The notes beneath the pieces were generated by a model. That model saw only the letters and a list, made by a program, of their open reading frames with translations. It ran no database searches and was not told the origin of the DNA. Source: UTCFX2 sp002050125 (GTDB lineage: Bacteria; Chloroflexota; Anaerolineae; Anaerolineales; UBA4823). Taken from it: 64,000 nt of DNA. The stretch's first letter is position 1. Each line of letters begins with the position of its first letter. The translations under genes and the position numbers were made by a program. Positions 7,274 through 16,160 of the stretch are shown piece by piece. The stretch spans positions 3,162,001-3,226,000 of the forward strand of contig JAOSJQ010000001.1 in assembly GCA_027494035.1 (NCBI GenBank). The letters are read 5' to 3'.

Positions 7274-8329
7274 TCAGTTATACTGACCAAACTCCTCCGC
7301 GGCTTTGCCCATCAAGTAAATATTGTGAGGCGGAACGGATGCTGGAATATCACAGCCGCCCATAAAGACGAACCCGCTCTTTATCTGCTTGCCAATTTCG
7401 ATGTTCTTCCGGCTAGCCTCATAGACCTCCTCGCGCGAACCCTGGACGACCAAAGCCGGTTCGATGTTGCCGCAGATAATTTCATTTGGGAATATTTCAG
7501 CAGCTTTGAGCAGGTCAACTTCATGTCCAAAACTGAGCATGCCCGGGTCTCCCCACGGCAGTTTGGCAAGCAATGGCAGGTTTTTGTTCTGTTCCCCGCA
7601 GACATGGTCGTAGATATGCTTCACGCCTCTGTCAATCACATATTGGTGCAATTCCATTCGGTAGGGCAAAATCAGCCTTTCGTACATGCGCGGCGAAATC
7701 AAACCATCGGTCGGTGAAGCGACGCGTGGCAGCACCCGCTCGGCGCCAAAGGTCTCGATAAACCAGTCTGCCACTTGTTTTAGATGGTCGCACATCAACC
7801 GCATCGCGTGATGGACAACCTCCGGATCGGATGCCGCCCATTCTAAGAAACGGTCCACCCCGCATAAGTTGGCGCAAAAGGTGAAGGGACTGCCATAAAT
7901 AAAAGCTATTTGTGTGCCGTATCGCTCTTGAAGGCGGGCAAACTCCATCATCCGGGGAATACATCCTGTAGTTTTTACATCTGGAAGGGACAGCTTATAA
8001 ACATCTTCGATGTTTTGAACCGGGCGGCGCGCTACCGATGGTCCCGACGCCCAACGGTCCTCCGGCCAGGCAATCTCTCCGCCGAACTCCCACGCCCCGT
8101 ACGCTACAAAGGTATAAAATGGAGCCTGCTCGGCGTTATACTGCTCCATGGTCCATAACTGCGCCTGATAGCTTCTAAGCGGGAATTCAAAGATATCTGC
8201 TTTTGGGATACCCACATTCGAAGCGCAGAAACTATATCCTTTATGCACAAACGGAACGCAGTCTACCGGTTCACGGTTGAGCAACGCATTAATCCGTTCG
8301 TTTTGAGTCATGGCTGCTTTTTTCGTCAT
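7274..8329 (-). CDS. URO-D-superfamily protein (uroporphyrinogen decarboxylase / corrinoid methyltransferase-like)
   Basis: A 351-residue TIM-barrel protein of the uroporphyrinogen decarboxylase superfamily, and the last gene of the minus-strand sugar operon. Visible family features are the N-terminal NERINALLNREPVDCVPF, the middle RVASPTDGLISPRMYERLIL, and the C-terminal GGCDIPASVPPHNIYLM, where Cys and His can bind zinc in the methyltransferase branch. No haem genes are nearby, so true haem synthesis is unlikely. URO-D-like proteins of unknown reaction occur in many sugar and methyl-transfer loci of anaerobes. ATG 8329 follows AAGGA. The exact substrate is unknown. Confidence 0.85.
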   Translation of the reverse strand: MTKKAAMTQNERINALLNREPVDCVPFVHKGYSFCASNVGIPKADIFEFPLRSYQAQLWTMEQYNAEQAPFYTFVAYGAWEFGGEIAWPEDRWASGPSVARRPVQNIEDVYKLSLPDVKTTGCIPRMMEFARLQERYGTQIAFIYGSPFTFCANLCGVDRFLEWAASDPEVVHHAMRLMCDHLKQVADWFIETFGAERVLPRVASPTDGLISPRMYERLILPYRMELHQYVIDRGVKHIYDHVCGEQNKNLPLLAKLPWGDPGMLSFGHEVDLLKAAEIFPNEIICGNIEPALVVQGSREEVYEASRKNIEIGKQIKSGFVFMGGCDIPASVPPHNIYLMGKAAEEFGQYN

Positions 8330-8342
8330 AGCGCTATCCTTT

Positions 8343-9401
8343 CTACATCACAGATGGGTCAATTGCAAACTTAATGCCCTCAATACGCCGGACGCGTTCG
8401 AAGGCTGATATAAGCTGGTTGAGAGGCACCGTATCGGTCACGAATTTTCGTCCATCCACCAGGCGGCTGGCTAACAACTGAAAAGACCGGCGGTAATCAT
8501 CGGGGTCTTGGTGATAAACGCCAATGAGTTTGTTTTCTGAATAGTGCATAGTGTGGGTGTCTACCGTAATCGTTGTGCCGGCTTTACAGCCTCCATGAAA
8601 CACCACCGTGCCAGCCTTGCGGATCATCTGGATCGCCTCTTCCCAGGCGGCGGGAAAACCGGCTGCTTCAATGGCTACGTCCACCCCGCGGCCGCCATAC
8701 GACAACTCCTTGACCAATTGAACGCGATCCTGTGCCTCTATAACTTCAAGAATGTTAATGAAGTCGCTGACGCCAAATTCAGACGCTACCCGCTGACGTT
8801 CTTCCGTAATTTCGCCCGAGAGGATGACCCGCGCCCCTTGAAGATAAACCAGGCGGCAGAGCATCAACCCCAGCGGACCCGAGCCCAGCACCGCCACGGT
8901 GTCCCCCTGGCGGATACCCGCATGGCGAATGCAGTGTACGGCGGTGCCCAATGGCTCGGACACAGCCGCCTCCTGATAAGTCATGTGATCGGGAATTTTA
9001 TAGACGTTGAAGCGAACCATGCGCTCGGGGATGACGATATATTCAGCATAAGCCCCGTTCAGGATCAAGAGATCTTCGCACAAATTGCGATGACCAATCT
9101 TGCAGTAATAGCACTCGCCGCAAGGGACCGCGTTGCACGTGCAAACTCGATCACCCTCCTTGAATTGGGTGACCCCCTCTCCAAGCGCGACTACCTGTCC
9201 GCTAAATTCATGTCCAAAGGTAGAAGGGACTTTTTTGATGATTGTAGGGTGGCCTCTTTCATAGGTTTTTATATCTGTTCCACAGGTCAAGGCGGCGCCG
9301 ATCTTCACCAACAATTCACCCGGGCCCGGTGAAGGAATTTCGATCTGGGTAAAGCGCACATCTTTAGGAGCATAGAACATAGCTGCATTCATTTTCGACA
9401 T
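8343..9401 (-). CDS. Zinc-dependent medium-chain alcohol/polyol dehydrogenase
   Basis: NAD(P)-dependent oxidation of an alcohol or polyol, or reduction of the matching carbonyl. The 352-residue product has catalytic-zinc ligands in LTCGTDIKTYERGHP and FGHEFSGQVVALGEGV. The structural-zinc cysteines lie in PCGECYYCKIGHRNLC, and the Rossmann loop is AVLGSGPLGLMLCRL. It is closest in look to sorbitol/threonine dehydrogenases. ATG 9401 follows AGGAGAA. It sits between deoC2 and the URO-D gene. It carries no encapsulation peptide, so it should act in the cytosol, either converting the imported sugar or reoxidising NADH. Substrate specificity cannot be read from the sequence. Confidence 0.9.
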   Translation of the reverse strand: MSKMNAAMFYAPKDVRFTQIEIPSPGPGELLVKIGAALTCGTDIKTYERGHPTIIKKVPSTFGHEFSGQVVALGEGVTQFKEGDRVCTCNAVPCGECYYCKIGHRNLCEDLLILNGAYAEYIVIPERMVRFNVYKIPDHMTYQEAAVSEPLGTAVHCIRHAGIRQGDTVAVLGSGPLGLMLCRLVYLQGARVILSGEITEERQRVASEFGVSDFINILEVIEAQDRVQLVKELSYGGRGVDVAIEAAGFPAAWEEAIQMIRKAGTVVFHGGCKAGTTITVDTHTMHYSENKLIGVYHQDPDDYRRSFQLLASRLVDGRKFVTDTVPLNQLISAFERVRRIEGIKFAIDPSVM

Positions 9402-9444
9402 TTATTATTCTCCTTTTATAGAATGCTAAAAAACGTAGCGGCGA

Positions 9445-10158
9445 CTAGTCCAATTCTTTCAAGGCGCCTTCAGCTTGCCGGAGGACAGCCTCGTCCAGGA
9501 TAGCCGCGGTTGCCCGCGTGCCGATCATGGAGGCGCCGGCTTTGCGATATTCCAGCACCTGATCTAACGTGCGAATGCCGCCGGAGGGTTTTACCTGCAC
9601 TTTGGGACTGCAACTCGCACGCATTAAACGCACCACCTCAAGCGTTGAACCGCCAGGACCATAGCCGGTTGATGTTTTAACAAAGTCCGCTCCCGCTCTT
9701 TCACTGATCTTGCAGGCAGCTACAATCTGATCATCGTTTAAGTAGCAGGTTTCAAAGATCACCTTCACGGGAACGTTGCGGGCATGTCCCGCTTCCACAA
9801 CCACGCGGATGTCCTCTTCGACATAATCGTAATGTCCGGCAACCACGCGGCTGATCGCCAGAACCATATCGAGGTGAGCCGCTCCGTTGTCCATTGCCAA
9901 TTGCGCCTCATAAACCTTCGCCTGGGTCAGATTTGAACCGTGCGGAAAATCAACAACGGTGCTGACCGCGATGCCGGTCCCCTCTAGAGATTTAACTGCT
10001 TTAGGGACGTCATAAGGCGCTACCATGACTGTGGCGCAGCGGTACTTCTTAACCAGTTCGATACCTTCTTCAAACTCCGGATCAGTAAGCGTAGGACGGA
10101 GGAGGGAGTGATCCACCATCCTGGCAATGTCACTTACGGTTAGCTTGTTTCCTGACAT
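9445..10158 (-). CDS. Deoxyribose-phosphate aldolase family protein, cytosolic paralogue
   Basis: Second DeoC-family class I aldolase, 237 residues, lacking the targeting helix, Cys-rich linker and Ala/Pro tail of the BMC copy. The Schiff-base lysine is in GADFVKTSTGYG, and KPSGGIRTLDQVLEYRKAGA follows. It differs strongly from the BMC copy (for example VDFPHGSNLT in place of IGFPLGATAP), so it may act on another aldol substrate. It lies between a GntR regulator and the zinc dehydrogenase. One model is that the two aldolases handle substrate inside and outside the shell; another is that they cleave different phosphorylated sugars. Confidence 0.9.
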   Translation of the reverse strand: MSGNKLTVSDIARMVDHSLLRPTLTDPEFEEGIELVKKYRCATVMVAPYDVPKAVKSLEGTGIAVSTVVDFPHGSNLTQAKVYEAQLAMDNGAAHLDMVLAISRVVAGHYDYVEEDIRVVVEAGHARNVPVKVIFETCYLNDDQIVAACKISERAGADFVKTSTGYGPGGSTLEVVRLMRASCSPKVQVKPSGGIRTLDQVLEYRKAGASMIGTRATAAILDEAVLRQAEGALKELD

Positions 10159-10172
10159 CTTTACTCAATCTC

Positions 10173-10949
10173 CTAATGATTATTTGTATGGGTGTTTGAC
10201 GGCTCCAGAAGGAAGTTCAGGCGTACTAAATAGACGCCAACCCCATACGACAACGGCTGATTATCTAATCCATATGTAATGCGCGAGCGTAGAAGCACCG
10301 GCGTACCTGGTTTCACATTGAGCAGTTTTGCTTCCCGGCTTTCAACCCCCAGCGGACTGACCGTGTCTACCGCGCGCATGACAACGATCCCGTACCGCTT
10401 TTTAAAAATGTAATAAGTGGACTGTTCAAGACCAGTCTCACGAAAAACTGACCGATCCAATCCCGGGAAAAGTTTGCTAGGCGCATACCATTTTTCGACG
10501 GACACCGGTATGTCATCAACTAGGCGCAAGCGCTCCATTGTATAGATCATTTCGGAGTTTTTTATCTCCAAAAAATCAGCAATATTTTCTGGCGCGACAA
10601 TTTGATAGAAGCTCAGTATCTGGGTCCTCAGCGCGAACCCGCTGTCCATCATTTCGTTGGTAAAGCTTGCCAGATCGGAAAGCCGCGCCTCGTAATGCCT
10701 GGCAGTAACAGTTGTGCCTTTTGAGCGCCGGCGTTCTAAAAGCCCCTGATAGACCAGATCGGCGACAGCCTGGCGGATTGTAGCGCGGCTGACGTTGAAT
10801 CGCTTCTGTAATTCCATTTCAGTCGGGATGTAGTCGCCTGGTTGATATTTGCCCGTTTCGATCTCCTTGTAAAGGATTTGAGAGACCTGGTAATAAAGCG
10901 GAATCGGGATCGAACGGTCGAGTTCTTCAGATGCGGCGACAGGAATCAT
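10173..10949 (-). CDS. GntR/HutC-family regulator within the sugar operon (copy 2 of 3)
   Basis: Transcriptional regulator of 258 residues. The winged helix (about 15-85) includes PLYYQVSQILYKEIETGKY and RFNVSRATIRQAVADLVYQG. The UTRA effector domain (about 95-245) includes ERLRLVDDIPVSVEKW and PGTPVLLRSRITYGL. It is complete and begins 14 bases after the upstream 2-hydroxyacid dehydrogenase gene. Being cotranscribed with the genes it probably controls suggests autoregulation. It is distinct from the other two GntR proteins, so each may sense a different intermediate. Confidence 0.9.
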   Translation of the reverse strand: MIPVAASEELDRSIPIPLYYQVSQILYKEIETGKYQPGDYIPTEMELQKRFNVSRATIRQAVADLVYQGLLERRRSKGTTVTARHYEARLSDLASFTNEMMDSGFALRTQILSFYQIVAPENIADFLEIKNSEMIYTMERLRLVDDIPVSVEKWYAPSKLFPGLDRSVFRETGLEQSTYYIFKKRYGIVVMRAVDTVSPLGVESREAKLLNVKPGTPVLLRSRITYGLDNQPLSYGVGVYLVRLNFLLEPSNTHTNNH

Positions 10950-10963
10950 CGTTCAACGTTTCC

Positions 10964-12019
10964 TCAATTTTTATGCTGGATATAATCTGGGTTGACGCAG
11001 AATTTGGGCGTCTCCTGTCTGCAAATATAATTATAGATGCCCTCCGCCAGGACGCGCGCCCCTATCTCTGCCGCTTGAATAGACGCGCTCGCCAAATGAG
11101 ATGTAACGGTGACGTTGTCCAGATGGTACAGTGGGCTGTCGTCAGGCGGCGGTTCAGCCTCAAATACATCCAAGGCAGCCCCTGCCAGTCGATTTTCCTT
11201 CAAAGCCTTATAAAGCGCAACATGGTCAACGATTTCGCCGCGGGCAGTGTTGATCAGATATGCGGTGGGCTTCATCAGGTTGATTTCTTTTTCACCGATC
11301 ATTCCGCGAGTTTCTTTGGTATAGCGGGCGTGCAGCGAAATGAAATCCGCCTCTTTCAACAATGTCTCAAGATTCACCTGTTCGGCGCCTGTTTCCTTGA
11401 TTTTTTCTGTCGAGACATAAGGGTCATAAACCAGGACCCTAGCTCCAAAAGCCTGGGTGATGCGCGCCACTTTTGCCCCGATAGCGCCAAGACCGACCAA
11501 GCCGATCACAGAGCTGTTCAATTCTTTGCCTACCACTTCCCAGGTGACAAGATCCCCGCGCCAGCGTTTTTCGACCATCATCGACATGTGACTGCGGGTG
11601 ATATTGCGCGACTGGGCTAACATCAAACCCATCGTAAATTCGGCTACCGCGCCCGAATTGCGACCCGGGGCGTAAAGAACCGGTATGCCTCGCTCGGTGC
11701 ACGCTTTCCAGTTGATGTTGACTGGCCCGCCTCGAGCCGCGCCCACAACTTTCAGTTTCTCGGCTGCCGCCAGGACCTTTTGTGTGATTGGCGCAGTGTG
11801 CGTCAGGATCAGTTCTACGTCGCCAACCACTTCGCAAACTTCGTTTTCGTCGCCAACGAACTCGCTGACTTCATCAGTTTTCATCACTGGCTTCACCGGC
11901 CACTCGTCCGTTTGGTACACGTACTCAAACTGGACGCCAGAGCCTTCAAAGGCTTTTTCAAGCGCCTTTTGCAAAACTTCATTGGTGATAAACAAATCCC
12001 CTAAAATGGCTGCTTTCAT
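10964..12019 (-). CDS. D-isomer-specific 2-hydroxyacid dehydrogenase (SerA-like)
   Basis: NAD-dependent interconversion of a 2-hydroxyacid and a 2-ketoacid in the cytosol. The 351-residue product has the Rossmann loop VIGLVGLGAIGAKVARITQ and the catalytic Arg in LINTARGEIVDH. The Glu lies in DVFEAEPPPDDSPLY and the His in TVTSHLASAS. There is no C-terminal ACT domain, so it is not a classical regulated phosphoglycerate dehydrogenase. ATG 12019 follows GGGAGATGG. In this operon a sugar-acid or hydroxyacid intermediate is a likely substrate, for example an oxidised form of the imported sugar. Confidence 0.88.
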   Translation of the reverse strand: MKAAILGDLFITNEVLQKALEKAFEGSGVQFEYVYQTDEWPVKPVMKTDEVSEFVGDENEVCEVVGDVELILTHTAPITQKVLAAAEKLKVVGAARGGPVNINWKACTERGIPVLYAPGRNSGAVAEFTMGLMLAQSRNITRSHMSMMVEKRWRGDLVTWEVVGKELNSSVIGLVGLGAIGAKVARITQAFGARVLVYDPYVSTEKIKETGAEQVNLETLLKEADFISLHARYTKETRGMIGEKEINLMKPTAYLINTARGEIVDHVALYKALKENRLAGAALDVFEAEPPPDDSPLYHLDNVTVTSHLASASIQAAEIGARVLAEGIYNYICRQETPKFCVNPDYIQHKN

Positions 12020-12078
12020 ACATCCATCTCCCTCGGTTTGTGGAAAATTCGTTCGCCCTTTTTGAGCTGTTACAAGGT

Positions 12079-13049
12079 CTAAGCAAGCTGCCTCTCACAC
12101 TCGGCTACACGGGCATTTACTGCCGCCCATTCTTCCTCTGTCAGGACCAGTTCCATCGTCTGACTGGTTTCTTCGATTTGATCTGGTCTGCGGGCGCCCA
12201 CGATCGCGCCTGTTACGCCCGGCTGGTGGAGGACCCAGATGAGAGCCAGGGTTGCCACCGGCAAGCCTTTAGTTTCAGCAATTGGTCGCAACGCATCAAC
12301 CAGGTTCAAGATCGTGCTGAGGCGAGGTTCTTGAAAATCGGGGCTGCCCTTCCTCCAGTCGTCCGTAGGAAAAGCGGCGACCCGCTCCTTGGTCATTTTC
12401 CCGGTCAACAAACCCGCTTGCATTGGACTATACGCAATTACGCCAATTTGATTATCTGTGCAAAAAGGAAGTGTCTCCTTCTCAATCCCTCGATTGACCA
12501 TGCTATAAGGGGGCTGCAGCGAAGCGATGGGATGAATTTTTTGTATGCGTTTCATTTGTTCAACTGAAAAGTTGGAAACACCCCCGTAGCGGACCTTGCC
12601 CTCCTTTACCAGGTCTGCAATTGCCCCCAGCCTTCTTCGATGTCCTCATCCGGCAGCGGCCAATGAATCTGGTAGAGATCGATGTAATCCGTTTGCAAGC
12701 GCTCCAGGCTGGATTCGCATTCAGCTTTAATGCTGTTGGCTTTCAAATGACCATAGATGTCACTGCCATCCTCCTTCCAAAGGATGCCGCATTTCGTTGC
12801 CAGGATCACTTGGTCACGGCGTCCTTTCAAGGCTTGTCCGATAACTTCTTCAGAGTGACCATGCCCATAGCCTTTGGCGGTATCCAGCCAGTTGATGCCG
12901 AGGTCGACCGCTCTTTGAATAGCTTTAATGGAGTCATTATCGTCCTGAGGACCCCAGCCATAGGGATTTTCACCCCCGCCGATCGCCCAGGTGCCCAATC
13001 CAACTGGGGTTATATGTAGATCACTGTAACCTAATTTTCGTTTTTCCAT
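12079..13049 (-). CDS. Aldo/keto reductase, one-base frameshift in a G-run
   Basis: NAD(P)H-dependent aldehyde/ketone reductase with a TIM barrel. The N-terminal half (13049 to about 12630) has LGYSDLHITPVGLGTWAIGG, the catalytic Asp and Tyr in LDTAKGYGHGHSEEVIGQAL and Lys in LATKCG. The rest continues in another frame with IGVIAYSPMQAGLLTGKM and GAIVGARRPDQIEE. The break is at five C on the plus strand (12624-12628). A sixth G on the coding strand joins EEGWG to AIADLVKEGKVRYGGVSNFS as expected for the family. The repaired length is about 323 residues. No other defect is visible, so this is probably a base-calling error. Confidence 0.85.
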
Positions 13050-13118
13050 CTTTAGCGCCTTCTTAGTGACTAAGAACTTTATCGGGTTGTTGGATTTAGA
13101 AAATTACTACACAACTTA

Positions 13119-14222
13119 TCAGCAGATGCTCCGCGTTGTTGCTGCATCGAAATAATAGAAACGTTGGCTGTCGAACTGCAAACCAACAGTGCTGTGTAGT
13201 TTTGGCAAATGATCGGAGGGAATTTTTGCTTTGATCTCCTCTGATTTCAAACGCACCGTAACGATACTGGTCTGACCCAGGGTGTCAATCAGAATAACCT
13301 CTCCTTGAGTATGCGCCTTTGGATCATCTGAGGCAGTCAATTGAATATTCACCGGTCGTACGCCAACCTTCAGCCGGCAATCGCCCATCTTTTCGGTCAG
13401 CATCTTTTGGTCTTCTGGCAAGATGGGAATGGAATAGGGGGTGTCACATTCAACAATGACGTGGTCGCCCTGGTAATCCACCGAAAAAAGATTCATCGGC
13501 GGGTCACCCACAAAGGAAGCAACAAATAGATTGACCGGGTTGTAGTAAATTTCATCCGGCATGCCGATCTGCTCGACAACTCCTTTGTTAAGCACAGCCA
13601 CTATATCTCCCATCGACAACGCTTCGAGCTGGTCAGGGGTGGCGTAGAGGGTTGTAATTCCCAGCTCAGTTTGGATTTTTTTAAGCTCAGAACGCATGTG
13701 GTGGCGCAGCTTGGCATCCAGGTGGGCGATTGGTTCGTCAAGCATATAGGCTTTTGGACGGCGCACCAGGGTGCGCCCCAAAGCAACGCGCTGTTTCTGT
13801 CCGCCAGAGAGTTCGCGCGGGTAGCGTTTCAGCAATTCTCCCAGACCCAGCATATCCGCCACTTCTTTGACCCGCTTTTCGCGATCGGGCTTTAGCATTT
13901 GCTTTTTCCGTTCCGGCGATTCCAGGGGAAACAGCAGGTTTTGAAAGACGGTAAAATGAGGATAGAGCGAATAGCTCTCGAAAGCAGTGGCGATATCGCG
14001 GTTCTGGGGGAAGGCTTGAGAAATATCCCGCCCATCCAAGAAGATGCCGCCGCTATCATGGGTTACGATCCCCGAAATCACACCGATGGTCGTTGATTTC
14101 CCAGCGCCAGAAGCGCCGAGCAAGACAAACAACTTCCCATCTGGGATGACAAAACTGACTTGATCTAAAGCAGTGACTTTCCCATACTTCTTGGTAATTG
14201 TGCGCAGTTCTACTTGTGCCAT
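13119..14222 (-). CDS. Sugar ABC importer ATPase A (MalK/UgpC family) with altered H-loop
   Basis: ATP-binding subunit energising the import of the sugar taken up by this operon. The 367-residue protein has Walker A GASGAGKST, signature LSGGQKQRVALGR and Walker B AYMLDEPIAHLDA with its catalytic Glu. The switch region reads TTLYATPDQLEAL, where nearly all relatives have His in place of Pro (THD). The Q-loop reads FESYSLYPH with Glu instead of Gln. A C-terminal MalK-type OB/TOBE region follows (about 235-367). ATG 14222 follows GGAGAA. It pairs with the ATPase at 14247-15353, which has a different defect, so the two probably act as a heterodimer. Confidence 0.9.
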   Translation of the reverse strand: MAQVELRTITKKYGKVTALDQVSFVIPDGKLFVLLGASGAGKSTTIGVISGIVTHDSGGIFLDGRDISQAFPQNRDIATAFESYSLYPHFTVFQNLLFPLESPERKKQMLKPDREKRVKEVADMLGLGELLKRYPRELSGGQKQRVALGRTLVRRPKAYMLDEPIAHLDAKLRHHMRSELKKIQTELGITTLYATPDQLEALSMGDIVAVLNKGVVEQIGMPDEIYYNPVNLFVASFVGDPPMNLFSVDYQGDHVIVECDTPYSIPILPEDQKMLTEKMGDCRLKVGVRPVNIQLTASDDPKAHTQGEVILIDTLGQTSIVTVRLKSEEIKAKIPSDHLPKLHSTVGLQFDSQRFYYFDAATTRSIC

Positions 14223-14246
14223 GCGTATTCTCCAGAGTATTCGTCT

Positions 14247-15353
14247 CTATTCGAGATTCTTAATGTTCAAGCCCGTCTCAATATCGAAGAAGTGCATGTG
14301 GCGCTGGTCAAACGTAACATAAACCGGCTGCCCCACATCCGGTCGTAGACTGCCCAGCACTTGCGCCAGAAGAATGTCGCTGTCATTCAAACGTAATGAT
14401 ATGATCGTCCGGTCACCCTGCGGTTCTACAAAGTCCGTCACCAGAGTGATGCTATTTGGGAGGGGCTGCAACCTGACCCGAACATCTTCAGGACGAATAC
14501 CTAATTTAAGCTTTGAGCTGCCACTATAACGCTGGAATTGCGGCTTACCTTCGTCATCCAACTGCATCCGAAAAGCAGGCGTCACAATAAAAAGCTGATC
14601 TCCTTCTTGGAGCAGCTCACAGAAAATAAAATTCATGGGCGGTTCACCGATGAAACCTCCCACGAAATCGTTCCGTGGGTGATAGTAAATATCAAGCGGC
14701 GTGCCCACTTGCTGAATTTCTCCCAGGTTCATAATCGCAATGCGGTCAGCCATTGCCATCGACTCCACCTGGTCATGGGTGATATACAAAGTAGTTACAT
14801 GCAAACGTTCGACTTGTTTTTTCAACTCGTCGCGCATGCGCGCCCGCAGCCCTGCGTCCAGATGAGAGATGGGCCCATCCATGATCAACACAGCTGGCTC
14901 CCGAACAATTGCCCTGCCAATAGAAACGCTTTGCATCTCGCCGCCACTTAAGTGGCGGACCCCCGAATTGAGAATGGGGGTTAAATTGAGAAATTCGGCA
15001 GCCTCTTTGACCTTCCGATCGATTTCGTCTTTAGGCATCTTACGCACCCGCAGAGGAAACGCGATGTTTTCATACACGGTCAGGTTCGGATACAGCGCCC
15101 AGTTCTCAAACACCATCGCAATATTCCGGCTGCTGGGAGGAAGTTTGTTGACTACCTGGTCATTAAAGAGGATCTCGCCGCGGCTGATTTCTTCTAGCCC
15201 AGCTATCATCCGCAGCGTGGATGATTTACCGCACCCCGATGGTCCCAGGATGGAGAAAAACTCTCCATCCTGGCATTCCCAACTGGCATCAATCACCGCC
15301 TCAACCTCTCCGCCATAAATTTTCCAGACGTTGCGCAGTTCTACACATGCCAC
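14247..15353 (-). CDS. Sugar ABC importer ATPase B (MalK/UgpC family) lacking the Walker B glutamate
   Basis: Second ATP-binding subunit of the same importer, 368 residues. Walker A is GPSGCGKSS and the signature is LSGGEMQSVSIGR. The switch His is present in TTLYITHDQVESM. Walker B reads VLIMDGPISHLDA: Gly replaces the catalytic Glu of the usual DEP. The Q-loop is FENWALYPN, again with Glu. A C-terminal regulatory region follows. GTG 15353 is used, preceded by GGAG. Paired, unequal ATPases are known in a few importers such as the glycerol system GlpS/GlpT. The complementary defects suggest an obligate heterodimer. Confidence 0.9.
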   Translation of the reverse strand: MACVELRNVWKIYGGEVEAVIDASWECQDGEFFSILGPSGCGKSSTLRMIAGLEEISRGEILFNDQVVNKLPPSSRNIAMVFENWALYPNLTVYENIAFPLRVRKMPKDEIDRKVKEAAEFLNLTPILNSGVRHLSGGEMQSVSIGRAIVREPAVLIMDGPISHLDAGLRARMRDELKKQVERLHVTTLYITHDQVESMAMADRIAIMNLGEIQQVGTPLDIYYHPRNDFVGGFIGEPPMNFIFCELLQEGDQLFIVTPAFRMQLDDEGKPQFQRYSGSSKLKLGIRPEDVRVRLQPLPNSITLVTDFVEPQGDRTIISLRLNDSDILLAQVLGSLRPDVGQPVYVTFDQRHMHFFDIETGLNIKNLE

Positions 15354-15405
15354 CGTGACTTCTCCAATTGTTTTATTTAACTAACCCAATCATCCAGGGC
15401 AACCC

Positions 15406-16113
15406 CTAGACGCCCATTTGATAAGCAGCATGAAACAGCCAGACGGCTCGCGAAGCTTTAATCGGAATCCCCTTGTCCGAGAGCGTGACGCGGAAGCGCT
15501 CCAGAACCGGAGTTCCAGGGTCTACCTGCAGGTACTCTGCTTCGCGCGGCTCAAGAACCGTCACAGTAACCTCATCATGAGCCTTATCAGATTTGAGGCC
15601 AAACTTCTGCTCCATCACTGCAAAAGAGGATTGTCCTGAGCCTTCCTCGGTAAATAGGTCCTGCGTAATACCCGGATAATACTTGGCAGGGAAATAGGAG
15701 GTTTCGATCGCGACCGGTTTCCCATTTGCGGAACGCAAGCGCTCCATGATTTGCACCTGATCGCCCGGCTCAAGCGCCAAACGCCTCGCGATCGAAGTCC
15801 ACGCGTCCACCAATTGCCAGCCAATAATTTCAACACCCGGGGCTTCGCCCCGCTTCTTGGCTTCTTTGGTGATACTGTGGCTGCCGCCCAGGGTACCCCA
15901 CAGTTTATACTTGGGAACTTGCACATCCTTTAACGGTTTAGGGCGGACGCGCTCCAACTCGCCTTCATAAATCAACTCGGCGATGGCGTCTTCAATCTCC
16001 GCCTCGGTGGCATTCAATTGTTTGGCAAGCTCTTGCACTGACGGAAGCGGCACGCCAGCCTTAAAATCGCCTGCCTGGATTAATTTTTCGATTTCAAAAA
16101 AGTATTGGTTCAT
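15406..16113 (-). CDS. GntR/HutC-family regulator within the sugar operon (copy 3 of 3), divergent DNA-binding domain
   Basis: Regulator of 235 residues placed between the permeases and the ATPases. The N-terminal winged helix is shorter and unusual: VPLPSVQELAKQLNATEAEI then EDAIAELIYEGELERV, without the standard SRxTVRxA recognition motif. The C-terminal UTRA domain is clear (MERLRSANGKPVAIETSYFP, PGTPVLERFRVTL). The DNA site may therefore differ from that of its relatives, or this protein may act mainly as a ligand sensor or partner of the other GntR proteins. ATG 16113 follows GAGGTG. Confidence 0.82.
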   Translation of the reverse strand: MNQYFFEIEKLIQAGDFKAGVPLPSVQELAKQLNATEAEIEDAIAELIYEGELERVRPKPLKDVQVPKYKLWGTLGGSHSITKEAKKRGEAPGVEIIGWQLVDAWTSIARRLALEPGDQVQIMERLRSANGKPVAIETSYFPAKYYPGITQDLFTEEGSGQSSFAVMEQKFGLKSDKAHDEVTVTVLEPREAEYLQVDPGTPVLERFRVTLSDKGIPIKASRAVWLFHAAYQMGV

Positions 16114-16160
16114 TTTTACACCTCAGATTCGAAGATTTTGGTTTATCGACATCCAGCAGT

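Noticed and set aside
8544..9332. 262-codon open frame antisense to the zinc dehydrogenase
   Set aside because: Product resembles no fold and lies fully inside a well-conserved gene on the other strand.
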